Below are positions 9,696 through 18,999 of a stretch of DNA of 64,000 nucleotides, one piece after another. The notes below the pieces were generated by a model, which ran no database searches, was not told where the DNA came from, and was given only the letters and a program-made list of their open reading frames with translations. Numbering within the stretch: the stretch's first letter is position 1; each line of letters opens with the position of its first letter. Source of the stretch: Antrihabitans auranticaus (GTDB lineage Bacteria; Actinomycetota; Actinomycetes; Mycobacteriales; Mycobacteriaceae); the NCBI RefSeq assembly GCF_016481275.1, contig NZ_JAEMNW010000001.1:1054001-1118000 (forward strand), written 5' to 3'. A program made the position numbers and the translations under genes.

Positions 9696-10910
9696 CTACT
9701 TGCTCCGGCGCTTCACCGAAGTAGCGAACACTCTGCCGTAGAACTCGACGAGGTTCACCCGCGACGTGGACCAGGACAGTTCTTGCTCGACACGGTCGCG
9801 GCCATACTCCCCCATACGCTTTCGTCGCTCTGGGTCGTCCAGCAGTTCGACGATCCCCTCGGCGAACTTTGCTTCGTCGTTTGCCGGTGCATAGACGGCC
9901 GCGTCGCCCGCGGACACCCGCGCCTCGGTGAGTTCGAACGACACCATCGGTCGCGCCATCGCCATGTATTCGACGACCTTGTTCATGGTGGAGACATCAT
10001 TGAGCGGGTTCTTCGGGTCAGGAGACAGACATATATCCGCGCTGGACAGGCACCGCTGCAGGAACTCGTCGGGGACGCGTCCGGTGAATTCGACGATGTC
10101 GGTGATGCCGAGCGCCTGCGACAGGGCGACCATCTCGTCGAACGCGTCGCCACCGCCCATGAAGATGAAGTGGGTGTCGGTTCGGCCGAGCTCGTTGCGC
10201 AGGTGCGCGATAGCCCGCAACGCATAGTCGACGCCGTCCTGGGGTCCCATGACACCGACGTATGCGCCGAGAAAGTCCTTGCCGCGCTTCAGGCTCGGGT
10301 CCGGCTCGCGTTGCACGAAACGCGAGAGGTCTGGGGCGCTGCGAACGACGGTGACCTTCTCGGGTGCCATCTTGCCGCGCGAGATCGCGACCCGGCGATA
10401 GCTTTCGTTCGTCGAAATCACGGCATCCGCGACAGCGAAGGTGATGCGCTCGACCAACGTGGCGAACGTGAAGAGAATCTTGCCGCCCGATTCGAACCGC
10501 GACAGATACAGCTCGGGAACGAGATCGTGTTGGTCGAACACCGACCGAGTACCGCCGAGGACACGCAGGATCAACGCGACGACGAACAAGAGGTCCGGTG
10601 GATTGCAGGCGTGGACCACGTCGATCGGGCCCTCGCGACGCACCTTCAACGCCAGGCGGATCGTGTGCCACAGCGCGAGCGAGTACTCGCGCAGGTAGCC
10701 CAGTGGACCGCCCGTAGCGGGCTTCAGCGGGTAGCGCAGAATCCGGACGCCCTCGATCGTGGCCTCCGGTTCCTGGTCTTGTTTGGTCCCTTTCGGGCAG
10801 ATCACGGTGACCTTGTATCCGGCATCGACCAGCGCTCGGCTTTCTTGCCAGACGCGCCGATCGAAGGGAACCGAAAGGTTCTCGACGAGAATCAGGATGT
10901 GCCCGCTCAT
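9696..10910 (-). CDS. Glycosyltransferase family 4 protein
   Basis: 404 residues with GT-B architecture. The N-terminal half begins ILILVENLSVPFDRRVWQESRALVDAGY, typical of WbuB/WcaI-like GT4 enzymes. The C-terminal nucleotide-sugar domain has GVMGPQDGVDYALRAIAHL, FIFMGGGD and the acceptor-loop region NDVSTMNKVVEYMAMARPMVSFE, where the conserved EX7E-type glutamate lies. It is the last gene of a minus-strand operon (flippase, Wzz-like, GT4, double GT4, this gene), and its start overlaps the upstream stop by 4 bp. It transfers a sugar during cytoplasmic assembly of the lipid-linked repeat unit; donor and linkage cannot be read from the sequence. Confidence 0.88.
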   Translation of the reverse strand: MSGHILILVENLSVPFDRRVWQESRALVDAGYKVTVICPKGTKQDQEPEATIEGVRILRYPLKPATGGPLGYLREYSLALWHTIRLALKVRREGPIDVVHACNPPDLLFVVALILRVLGGTRSVFDQHDLVPELYLSRFESGGKILFTFATLVERITFAVADAVISTNESYRRVAISRGKMAPEKVTVVRSAPDLSRFVQREPDPSLKRGKDFLGAYVGVMGPQDGVDYALRAIAHLRNELGRTDTHFIFMGGGDAFDEMVALSQALGITDIVEFTGRVPDEFLQRCLSSADICLSPDPKNPLNDVSTMNKVVEYMAMARPMVSFELTEARVSAGDAAVYAPANDEAKFAEGIVELLDDPERRKRMGEYGRDRVEQELSWSTSRVNLVEFYGRVFATSVKRRSK

Positions 10911-13186
10911 TGCTTTCCCACCACCAAGTCCGTCAGCAATTGCTCGTATGCCTTTGCCGTTTGTTCGATCTGAAATTCACGTTCGACCCTGGCTCTGCCG
11001 TTCTTGCCGAGTTGGGTACGCAGCGACTCGTCGGTTGCGAGCGTTGTCAGGCGGTCCGCGAATTGCTTGACGTCGCCGACCGGAACGACGTAGCCCTGCT
11101 CACCTTCGCCGACGATATCGCGGATCGAGCCGCAATCCGTAGCGACGATCGGCACCGCTGCCGCCATCGCTTCGATCAACGTGATCGGCACACCTTCGTG
11201 AACCGACGACAGGCACGCAACGTCGAAGCCAGGTAAAAGCGCCGGCACGTCGCGTCGAATGCCCAAAAAGCTTGTGCGCCCGGCAATACCGAGCTCCTCG
11301 GCGAGTTCGCGGAGCTCTGCCTCTCGCTCACCTCCGCCGATGACGACGAGCCGGAGTTGCGGCACCGCCGCCGAGCACGCGGCGACGGCCTGAAAGAGCA
11401 CCTGATGCGCCTTCTGAGCACTCAGACGCGCAACGATTCCGACCACGAAATCGTCTTCGGCAACACCTAGGTGCAACCGCGCTCGCTGCCGATCCTCCGC
11501 CGTAGCCGCAGGCGGAAGTTCGATGCCGTTCGGGATCACCACTTCGCGGGCGGATGTGCGCGCATTCCGTCCGACGCCCTCTTCACGGTGCAGATACTCG
11601 CCCTGGCTGGGCGACAGAAGCACGAGCGCATCCGAGTAACGGAACGAATTCACCGCCCACTTCGGGAATACCCGTTTGCCGACCGACGTCAGGTCCATGT
11701 CGTGGGCGGCGACGATGTTCACCGGCACACGCGCAGCCTTGGCAGCGAGGCGGCCCAACGCGAGCGCCGCTCGATGGTGGTGCGTCACGAGGAGTACATC
11801 GGTCTTGTCACCGCGCAAGGACCGAACGAGCCGTGGCAGCGTCTTGGTATCGAATTTGCCAGTCCGATCGAGGACTTCGACGTCGAAACCCGCAGCGGTG
11901 AACTCTGCCGCCAGGTCACCGGCCTCGCGCAGGCAAATCAGTCTCGGCACAACGACATTCGGGTCGAAGTTCTTGAAGAGGTTGAGCAGCAGCACTTCGG
12001 CACCACCGACGAACGTGAGGTCGAGGACCACCGTCAAGCGGACCGGCCTTCCCAGTTCGGGGTTGACTCCGACCACCGCACTCATAGCTTTCTCCGCGGC
12101 GCGAACGCTCACGCGAAGACTGAATTCCTCTTCGACGCGAGCGCGGGCGGCGGCTCCCATTCGCTGCCGCAAGGCCTGGTCCGAGAGAATCGGCACGAGC
12201 CTGTCCGCGAGAGCCGCCGAATCATGTGCCGGCACAAGATGTCCGGTTGTTCCCTCGGTGATCATCTCCGGAACACCGCCGACCGCCGTGCACACCGCCG
12301 GTCGACCCGAAGCCATGGCCTCGAGCAGTGCCATCGGAAAACACTCGACGCTGTAGGAGCTCAGCACGAAGACATCGATGGCCCGCAAGAGCTGCGCGAC
12401 GTCGGACCGTGAGCCGGTGAGAATCGCACGGTCCGCCAAGTTCAGCTCGGCCCGCAACTCTTCGATCTCCGGGCGCATCGGTCCGTCACCGATGATCAGG
12501 AATTTTGCGTTCGGCACCGCATCCGCGACGGCGCGCGCAGCATGCAGAAAGTTCGCGTGATCCTTCTCCGGACGGAGCGCGGCGAGGATGCCGACCACCC
12601 GATCGGACTCGCCGATACCGAGATCGGCGACAGCACTGCGATCGTCCGTCGGATCGAAGCGTTCGGGCTCGACGCCGTTGTAGATAATGGTGATCTTGTT
12701 TTCGTCGTAGCCGAGATCCTCGACCATGTACGACAATTGGGCCTTTGCCACACCGAAGTACGCACTCGTACGGCGATCGAGCAACCTGTCGGCGAGCGTG
12801 CGGACCCGCCCACGCGGCTCGGTATCCCCGCAATTGTGTACCCACACAACGCTGTGCGGCACACGCGCGATGCGCGCGGCAATTCGGCCGAGCATCTCCG
12901 CGTTGTAGCCGCGCGTCAGAATGATGTCGGGTGCGAACTTGCGCATTTCTCTGACGAGGTCCGAAATCGCGCCCAGCGCTTCCCGTTTCGATCGATGCAG
13001 GGCGACTGCTGGAATTCCCGTGTGTGCCAGGTCGGCAAAAAGCTTGCCTTCCGCACCGATGCACACGACTGCACCATCGAACTTGGCACGATCGAGATTC
13101 GGCATCAACGTCGTGACGTGGCGCTCTGCGCCGCCGACACCGAGATCGGGAACGACATACATAACCCGGATCCGACGGCCAGTCAT
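10907..13186 (-). CDS. Tandem two-domain glycosyltransferase (GT4-GT4 fusion)
   Basis: 759 residues, about twice a normal GT4. Domain 1 (about 1-375) starts VMYVVPDLGVGGAERHVTTL and has the donor motif ECFPMALLEAMASGRPAV. Domain 2 (about 382-759) starts VVLDLTFVGGAEVLLLNLF and has EGVPITLIEAMAAAVPIVATD. Both keep the GGAE loop and the EX7E-like glutamates, so both are predicted to be active, and no frame break separates them. The protein may add two successive sugars to the growing repeat unit. It overlaps the genes on both sides by 4 bp, so the three GT genes are translationally coupled. Whether the two domains share a donor is unknown. Confidence 0.88.
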   Translation of the reverse strand: MTGRRIRVMYVVPDLGVGGAERHVTTLMPNLDRAKFDGAVVCIGAEGKLFADLAHTGIPAVALHRSKREALGAISDLVREMRKFAPDIILTRGYNAEMLGRIAARIARVPHSVVWVHNCGDTEPRGRVRTLADRLLDRRTSAYFGVAKAQLSYMVEDLGYDENKITIIYNGVEPERFDPTDDRSAVADLGIGESDRVVGILAALRPEKDHANFLHAARAVADAVPNAKFLIIGDGPMRPEIEELRAELNLADRAILTGSRSDVAQLLRAIDVFVLSSYSVECFPMALLEAMASGRPAVCTAVGGVPEMITEGTTGHLVPAHDSAALADRLVPILSDQALRQRMGAAARARVEEEFSLRVSVRAAEKAMSAVVGVNPELGRPVRLTVVLDLTFVGGAEVLLLNLFKNFDPNVVVPRLICLREAGDLAAEFTAAGFDVEVLDRTGKFDTKTLPRLVRSLRGDKTDVLLVTHHHRAALALGRLAAKAARVPVNIVAAHDMDLTSVGKRVFPKWAVNSFRYSDALVLLSPSQGEYLHREEGVGRNARTSAREVVIPNGIELPPAATAEDRQRARLHLGVAEDDFVVGIVARLSAQKAHQVLFQAVAACSAAVPQLRLVVIGGGEREAELRELAEELGIAGRTSFLGIRRDVPALLPGFDVACLSSVHEGVPITLIEAMAAAVPIVATDCGSIRDIVGEGEQGYVVPVGDVKQFADRLTTLATDESLRTQLGKNGRARVEREFQIEQTAKAYEQLLTDLVVGKQ

Positions 13187-14277
13187 CGCCCGACCTCGGT
13201 ATACAGGTCGTCGAATCGGCGCCAGATCACGTCGACGTCGAATTCATCGCGGACCCGCTTCAACGCCGCGCCCCCGAGCCGGATCCGAGTCGCGTCGTTC
13301 TGGACGATGTCACCGAGCGCACGCGCAAGCTCCTCGACCTCGCCCGGCGGTACCAGAACACCGCACGTCTCGTCGATGAGGTCAGGAATTCCGCCGACCG
13401 GGCTGGAGATGACGCACAGCCCGTTCGCCATCGACTCCAGGATCGCCATCGGCTGGCCTTCGTTGTGGGAGGGCAGCACCAGCACTTGGGCCTCCCGCAT
13501 GATCGGGGGAACATCCGCCTGGGACACCCAGCCGAGGACCTCGACGGTGTCGCCGACGCCGAGCGACGCAACGAGCGACTTTGCCCGGTCCACTTCACCG
13601 TCGCCGGCGACCGTGAGCCGCGCGTTGCGGGTGGTGCTGCTCAGCATGCTCTGCCAGGCCTCTAACAGCGTGAACGTGCCCTTGCGCTCGCCCACCCGGC
13701 CGAGGAACAGCACGTGGACGGGTTCGTCGGCACTCGGCTGCCCGACCTCGCCGCAGGGCCGAACCGCATTCGGCACGACCAGCACGCGGGCGTCGGGCTC
13801 GATCGCCTCCAGCCGCCGGGCCCACGTGCGGCCGAGCGCAATGACCGCGTGTGACCCGCGAAGGGAGCTGCGAATCGCCCACTGGACCGGGCTCGGCGAG
13901 CCGGCATAGAACTCGTGAAACTCGGAGCCGTGCACGTGCATCACAACCGGCACGCGAAACAGTCGTGCAAGCACATTCAGCAGGTACTTGCGGTAGAAGC
14001 TGCCGTCGGACGAACTGTGCAGGTGCACGGCGACTGGCCGATCCACCACGAGGTGGTAGACGAAGATCGGCACGCTGACGGCGAACTGACCGATCTTTGC
14101 CAGCGCGGACCCGTCTCGATGGGTAGCGACGTGCTTGATGTTCCACTTTTCCCACAGCGGTGTGGACGCCATGCTCACAACGAAGCTGGATACACCACCC
14201 CTGGTCGCCATGCTGGTTGACGCCCACAGCACAGTCGGAGGTCGTTTTCGACTGCGCCCCCGGGTCGTTTCACTCAC
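13183..14277 (-). CDS. Glycosyltransferase family 4 protein
   Basis: 364 residues, GT-B fold. The N-terminus reads VLWASTSMATRGGVSSFV, the C-terminal domain has VLFLGRVGERKGTFTLLEAW and the donor-binding EGQPMAILESMANGLCVISS, all typical GT4. The open frame extends about 290 bases further upstream, but that stretch is the wzz-like gene read in another frame. The GTG at 14277 lies inside the last codons of the wzz-like gene (8-bp overlap), which fits the coupled operon. It is one of three GT4 genes that between them provide four GT4 domains for the repeat unit. The acceptor and donor are not predictable here. Confidence 0.87.
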   Translation of the reverse strand: MSETTRGRSRKRPPTVLWASTSMATRGGVSSFVVSMASTPLWEKWNIKHVATHRDGSALAKIGQFAVSVPIFVYHLVVDRPVAVHLHSSSDGSFYRKYLLNVLARLFRVPVVMHVHGSEFHEFYAGSPSPVQWAIRSSLRGSHAVIALGRTWARRLEAIEPDARVLVVPNAVRPCGEVGQPSADEPVHVLFLGRVGERKGTFTLLEAWQSMLSSTTRNARLTVAGDGEVDRAKSLVASLGVGDTVEVLGWVSQADVPPIMREAQVLVLPSHNEGQPMAILESMANGLCVISSPVGGIPDLIDETCGVLVPPGEVEELARALGDIVQNDATRIRLGGAALKRVRDEFDVDVIWRRFDDLYTEVGR

Positions 14278-15754
14278 GAGCGCCGGCGCTGGAAGTGGCG
14301 GAATCCGACTCTGCTTCATCGGCTGTGTCGCTGGTGGGGCGCACGGCTGTGTCGGCGGTGGTGTCGGAGTCTCCTGCCGCGACCGAATCCGCCTCGGCGG
14401 CGACGTGCTTCGCGGTGCTGACCTGTGCAGGCTTGTCGACGCGAACTGCCGGGTCGATGAGGACCGTGCCGAGAAGGCGACCGTCGACGTGTGCGAGCAG
14501 CTCGAGGGATTCCCGTACGTCGGCCACTCGCGCGGCCGGCTTGTCGATGACGAGAAGCACAGCATCCGCGGCGGCGCATAGGACCTGCGCTTCGGCAGCG
14601 GTCGTGATCGGCGGCGCGGCCAGCACGACCAGCTCGCTGACCTCGTGCAATCGGCCGATCAGCGCGCCTACCCGTTCACGACTCAGCAGAGCGAAGGGAT
14701 CCGTGTCTGCCGAACCGGCAGAAATCGTCCGCAACTTCGGCATCGGCGATTGGTTGAGTATGTCGGCAAGTTCGACGTCGTTGCCGGTCAGCACATCTGC
14801 TAGACCGAAACCGCTGGAACTGCTCAGGTCGGCGTCGATCAGCACAGTTGCAAGGCCTTGGACCGCACGCCCTTCGGCGATCGCGCGCGCGATCTCCCGA
14901 GTGCCCGCCGACGCAACCGTGGACGTCACGGTCACCGTCGCGGGCGCTGGCAAGCCGGCTTCGGCAACCACGTTGACCAACTGCTGGACGCGGAGTTGTC
15001 GCGCGGAATCGCCGTCGGCGGGAATCTCGACGAGCGGTCGGGTACCCGTTTTCGCAGCTACCTCGCCAGCACTTCTGAATCGCCGGGAGAACGCGCCGAG
15101 GCAGATGGCAATTACGCCGCCCAGGAGCAGCCCGCCGACAAGTGCAAATACGATGTCCAGAATCCGGTCGGGCGAATTCTCGGTGACGCCCGAATCGGAC
15201 TGCAGGTTCAGCAACTTATTGCTTGTATCGGCGTTGATCTGATTGATTCGGTCCTGAATTTGATCTCGCGCTACTTCGCCGACGACACCGTTGCGATCGA
15301 GCACATCGTCGAGCGGTTTCCGAACTGCGGCAATTGTCTCGTCTTGGGCCGCGCGTAGCTGTGCATTGATATCGTCGTGAAAGATTTGCGCTGCCTTCGC
15401 GGCCGCGGCGACTGCGGTTTCCCGCGAATCCGCCGTCGCGTCGATGTAGATGATCGGACTCGCAGCTGCAGTGCCCGCACTGAGCGTCACATCTGCAGGC
15501 AGGTCCCCGGAAGCCTTGAGCTTGTCCTGATATCCGCCGCTGCTGAAGTAGTCGACATACCCCGAAGCGAGCACGCCGTCCTGCTCGGGCGCGCGGTTCG
15601 GCGATCCGATCGTCAGCGCTGCTCGGCCGGTATAAGTGGTCGATTCCCCGAAGGCGAGAGCGGCCGTCGCAAGCGTCACAATCAGCGCAATGCCTAGCAC
15701 CAGCCATTTGTAATGACGGATTCGGTCGACTTGGGTGCTCCAAGCGGTATTCAA
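14270..15754 (-). CDS. Wzz-like polysaccharide chain-length protein with degenerate kinase domain (copy 2)
   Basis: 494 residues. The architecture matches the copy at 6756: membrane helix 1 (DRIRHYKWLVLGIALIVTLAT), a periplasmic-type helical region, helix 2 (IVFALVGGLLLGGVIAICLG) and a kinase-like cytoplasmic domain. Walker A is lost (TSTVASAGTREIAR has no GK[ST]), A' is kept (VLIDADLSSS) and Walker B has lost its Asp (LVVLAAPP). The tail after about residue 440 is low-complexity Ala/Asp/Thr/Ser without tyrosines. The TTG start has GGAGG 4 bases upstream, the same geometry as copy 1. Likely regulates polymer length in the membrane. It sits between the flippase and GT genes, so the two copies are in opposite-strand operons. 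Confidence 0.85.
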   Translation of the reverse strand: MNTAWSTQVDRIRHYKWLVLGIALIVTLATAALAFGESTTYTGRAALTIGSPNRAPEQDGVLASGYVDYFSSGGYQDKLKASGDLPADVTLSAGTAAASPIIYIDATADSRETAVAAAAKAAQIFHDDINAQLRAAQDETIAAVRKPLDDVLDRNGVVGEVARDQIQDRINQINADTSNKLLNLQSDSGVTENSPDRILDIVFALVGGLLLGGVIAICLGAFSRRFRSAGEVAAKTGTRPLVEIPADGDSARQLRVQQLVNVVAEAGLPAPATVTVTSTVASAGTREIARAIAEGRAVQGLATVLIDADLSSSSGFGLADVLTGNDVELADILNQSPMPKLRTISAGSADTDPFALLSRERVGALIGRLHEVSELVVLAAPPITTAAEAQVLCAAADAVLLVIDKPAARVADVRESLELLAHVDGRLLGTVLIDPAVRVDKPAQVSTAKHVAAEADSVAAGDSDTTADTAVRPTSDTADEAESDSATSSAGARE

Positions 15755-15896
15755 CGCGCCTCCACATTTGACTGCCGTTCGCTGAGCACGACTGAGCCGC
15801 CCTCCGACAAACGTTCCTATCGGGCAGATACAAAAGACGTTACAGCAGGTAAGTTTCCAGCAACCGGCTCCAAAGTGCGACGAGCCCAGTCCGACT

Positions 15897-17441
15897 CTAC
15901 TTCGCGCGACCCGTCAGCTTCCGCAGAAGTCGACCGGAAACAGCGAACAATTGCTTGACCGTCGCGGGTGCGACGACGGCGAATACCAGCAGGTATACGA
16001 CCGTGAACGTCAACGTATCCAGCACGAGCATGCCGACCGCGATCAGCAGTGAATGAGCGTCGGAGTGCAGCACCTCGTGCTCGAGAAACAGCGTGACGGC
16101 GAACCCGACAGCCGCGGCTGGAAATGGCGGTGCGATAGCACCCAGCAACTCTTTGAACGGCACTCCGATCACGGACACCGCGAGGCTCAGTTCGAGGATG
16201 GCGACGGTGATTGCGGTGATCGACACAGCGAGCCCGACACCGATCAGTTCGAACGGCCCGATGAGCGCGATCAGCAGGATCAGCCCCAACCCGAGTTCGG
16301 TCGCGGTGCACCAGTTGATCAGCGTCGTGCGGCCCGCACCCTTGATGGCTTCTTCACTGACGCTTGCGACGGCCTTGCCCACGCCGACACCGGCCATCGC
16401 GACAACGGCAGCGCCGGCCTCCCGCCATGGTTCGCCGAACACGATGACAACCGCGGGCTCACCCAGCGCAAGCATCAGCGCCGTCAGCGCAACCGCGCCG
16501 ATCATCGAGAATCGGAGTGCGCGCAGGAAGGCCGACCGTAGCCGCTCGGGATCGCCGGCGATGCGCGAGAAGGCCGGGAACAGGGCTATCGCGCCCACCT
16601 CGATGATGACTCGCTCGGGAATCTCGGCTATTCGCTGGGCATATCGGTACTGCCCGAGAGCCGCCTCACTGAGGCCACGGCCGATGATGACCGATTCCGC
16701 CATTATCTTCAGGCGCGCACCGACGAGACCCAAGAGCAGCGGAAACCCGTACCGCGCAAGCTCGCGCCACATTCGGAACGAGAATGTCCCGCGCCCCGGG
16801 CGCCAATCGCAGATCAACCACACCCCGAGCACCCAGGCAACGAACGATGCGTACGAGCCGATCACCATGCTCCACACGCCCCACCCGCGCGCGGCAAACG
16901 CGACGGCGACGACCGCGAAAGTCAACGAGACGGTCGGTCCGACGATGACCCGGCGCTTCACGCTGAACTGGCGTTGCAGCATCGCCTCGGGGACGTTCGT
17001 GAAGGCAAACAGGAGCAACGATCCCGAAGTTGCGGCCGCGACCAACCCCGCTGTCCGGTTGTCGAAGATCATCCCGATCACGGGCGACAAGGCCAGAGCG
17101 CCGAGACTCATCGCGAAACCGCTCAGCAGCGTCACTCGAAATACGGTCTCTGCTGCGTCTTCGATCGAGTCCTCGCGGTGCACGAGTCCGGACCGCAATC
17201 CGCCTTCGACGAAGTTGGTCAAGAACGTGGTGAGTACGGTGCCTGCGACGAACAGGCCGACCTCCGACGGGCTCAGCAACCGGGCAAGCGCGACAGTTTG
17301 GACCAGTGTGATCAGCTCGCCGACCAATAGCGCACCTGCGGAGGCCGCTGCGACCAACCCGATCTTCCGACCGAAGGTCCCGGACGCTGGAGAGGCGTCG
17401 GCATCGTCGTCGGTCGGCGCCCCGGGTGTGGGGCTACTCAT
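15897..17441 (-). CDS. Wzx-like polysaccharide flippase (MOP/MATE superfamily)
   Basis: 514 residues with about 12-14 hydrophobic helices. The N-terminal helix region (ASAGALLVGELITLVQTVALARLLSPSEVGLF) is the typical start of RfbX/Wzx lipopolysaccharide exporters, including the conserved ARLLSPSEVG. The family flips undecaprenyl-linked oligosaccharide units across the cytoplasmic membrane. ATG at 17441 is chosen because the hydrophilic leader MSSPTPGAPTDDDAD precedes helix 1. An upstream in-frame extension of 34 codons looks non-coding. It is first in the minus-strand operon, 142 bp upstream of the Wzz-like gene, and diverges from the aminotransferase gene across 190 bp that should hold both promoters. 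Confidence 0.87.
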   Translation of the reverse strand: MSSPTPGAPTDDDADASPASGTFGRKIGLVAAASAGALLVGELITLVQTVALARLLSPSEVGLFVAGTVLTTFLTNFVEGGLRSGLVHREDSIEDAAETVFRVTLLSGFAMSLGALALSPVIGMIFDNRTAGLVAAATSGSLLLFAFTNVPEAMLQRQFSVKRRVIVGPTVSLTFAVVAVAFAARGWGVWSMVIGSYASFVAWVLGVWLICDWRPGRGTFSFRMWRELARYGFPLLLGLVGARLKIMAESVIIGRGLSEAALGQYRYAQRIAEIPERVIIEVGAIALFPAFSRIAGDPERLRSAFLRALRFSMIGAVALTALMLALGEPAVVIVFGEPWREAGAAVVAMAGVGVGKAVASVSEEAIKGAGRTTLINWCTATELGLGLILLIALIGPFELIGVGLAVSITAITVAILELSLAVSVIGVPFKELLGAIAPPFPAAAVGFAVTLFLEHEVLHSDAHSLLIAVGMLVLDTLTFTVVYLLVFAVVAPATVKQLFAVSGRLLRKLTGRAK

Positions 17442-17631
17442 CGCTCGCTCGCGCAGCCATGTGCGCCGCAAGGTGCCTGTCTCGGCAAATAATTCCACCG
17501 TCCCTATCGATCGGAGGCAATCTGCACCGCCTGCGGACAGCAACCTCCGCCATACGGTAGCTCAGGCTAAGCCGAGCGCGCCGATTGCAGCGTCCGGCCC
17601 GATACCCCTGCACCGCGTAGACTTTCCGGTC

Positions 17632-18990
17632 ATGACTGATACGGGCGACATGCGTACTTTTTCGCGGTCGAACGTCCTGCAAGCTCGCCTGCATCAACTC
17701 GTTCCCGGGGGCGCACACACGTATGCCCGTGGCGCTGACCAGTATCCGGACGCTATGGCACCCGTTCTGACGAGGGGTCTGGGCGCGCATGTCTGGGATG
17801 CCGACGGCAATTCCTACGTCGAATACGGCATGGGATTGCGCTCGGTAACACTCGGACACGGCTACCGACCTGTCGTCGAAGCCGTCACCGCCGCAATCGC
17901 CGACGGCACCAACTTCAGTCGGCCGACCGAACTGGAAGTGCAAGCGGCAGAAGACTTCTTGACGCTTGTGCCCGGCGCGGACATGGTCAAATTCGCAAAG
18001 AACGGGTCCGATGCGACGACCGCTGCCGTCCGGCTGGCGCGCGCGGCGACCGGTCGCCAGATAGTTGCTATCTGCGATCAACCGTTCTTTTCGGTCGACG
18101 ATTGGTTCATCGGCACCACCGAGATGGACAGCGGAATTCCAGAGCAGACGTCTGCTCAAACAGTCCGGTTCGGGTTTAACGACCTGGCGTCACTCGACGC
18201 CGCGCTATCCGCCCAACCTGTTGCATGCGTCTTCCTGGAGGCCGCGACAGCGACCGCAGAGCCCGCGCCGGGATTCCTCGAAGGCGTGCGGACGCTCTGT
18301 GACAAGTACGGCACGTTGCTGGTCTTCGACGAGATGATCACAGGCTTTCGCTGGTCCGCGAGTGGCGCGCAGACGGTCTACAACGTGCAACCGGACCTGT
18401 CCACTTGGGGCAAGGCGATGGGCAACGGATTCCCGGTTTCGGCCCTTGCCGGTAAGCGCGAGTACATGGAGCTCGGTGGGCTACGGACCGACAGGGATCG
18501 CGTGTTCCTGTTGTCGACCACCCATGGACCCGAAACGGGTGGCCTCGCAGCATTTCGCGCGGTTGTCGCCGCCTATGCCGCGACAGAGCCGATCGCGAGG
18601 ATGGAAGCGACCGGAGCGACCTTGGCGCGCGAAGCCAACGCCGTCGCCGCTGAGCTAGGGATTGCCGACCACTTCCAGGTGATCGGTCGGCCATCGTGTC
18701 TGGTGTTCATCACCAGAGATGTCGACAAGCGACCGTCACAGCCGTTCCGGACGCTCTTTCTGCAGGAAATGCTGCATCGCGGCATCCTCGGCCAATCGTT
18801 CGTGAACTCGGCCGCGCATACCGACGACGACGTCGCCGAAACCGTGCGTGCGACACGTGCCTCGCTGCTCGTGTACCGACGCGCACTCGAGGCGGGCACG
18901 GTGGACGGACTGCTTGTCGGCCGACCCGTCGCGCCCGCATTGCGGCGACTTGCCGCGCCGCGGCGGGCCCTCGACTCGAACGAAAGCTAG
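17632..18990 (+). CDS. Class III PLP aminotransferase, glutamate-1-semialdehyde aminomutase-like
   Basis: 452 residues. The fold-type I features are in order: HxWDADGNSYVEYGMG near residue 53, FAKNGSDATTAAVRLARA near 121, FLEAATA, the cofactor aspartate in LLVFDEMITGFRW (Asp233), and the Schiff-base lysine in STWGKAMGNGFP (Lys261). These match glutamate-1-semialdehyde aminomutase and its paralogues. Haem biosynthesis is unlikely as the role, because the gene sits inside the polysaccharide locus, convergent with an AsnB-like gene. Such paralogues occur in capsule clusters, where they probably make an amino sugar or amino-acid substituent. The ATG at 17632 is the first plausible start; ATG at 17650 is an alternative. 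No strong ribosome site is seen for either. Confidence 0.8.
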   Translation: MTDTGDMRTFSRSNVLQARLHQLVPGGAHTYARGADQYPDAMAPVLTRGLGAHVWDADGNSYVEYGMGLRSVTLGHGYRPVVEAVTAAIADGTNFSRPTELEVQAAEDFLTLVPGADMVKFAKNGSDATTAAVRLARAATGRQIVAICDQPFFSVDDWFIGTTEMDSGIPEQTSAQTVRFGFNDLASLDAALSAQPVACVFLEAATATAEPAPGFLEGVRTLCDKYGTLLVFDEMITGFRWSASGAQTVYNVQPDLSTWGKAMGNGFPVSALAGKREYMELGGLRTDRDRVFLLSTTHGPETGGLAAFRAVVAAYAATEPIARMEATGATLAREANAVAAELGIADHFQVIGRPSCLVFITRDVDKRPSQPFRTLFLQEMLHRGILGQSFVNSAAHTDDDVAETVRATRASLLVYRRALEAGTVDGLLVGRPVAPALRRLAAPRRALDSNES

Positions 18991-18999
18991 ACCAGCCGG

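Noticed and set aside
16093-17631. 513-codon upstream extension of the aminotransferase frame
   Set aside because: It runs antisense through the flippase gene and is Ser/Thr/Ala/Arg low-information sequence. Family length and motifs begin at 17632.
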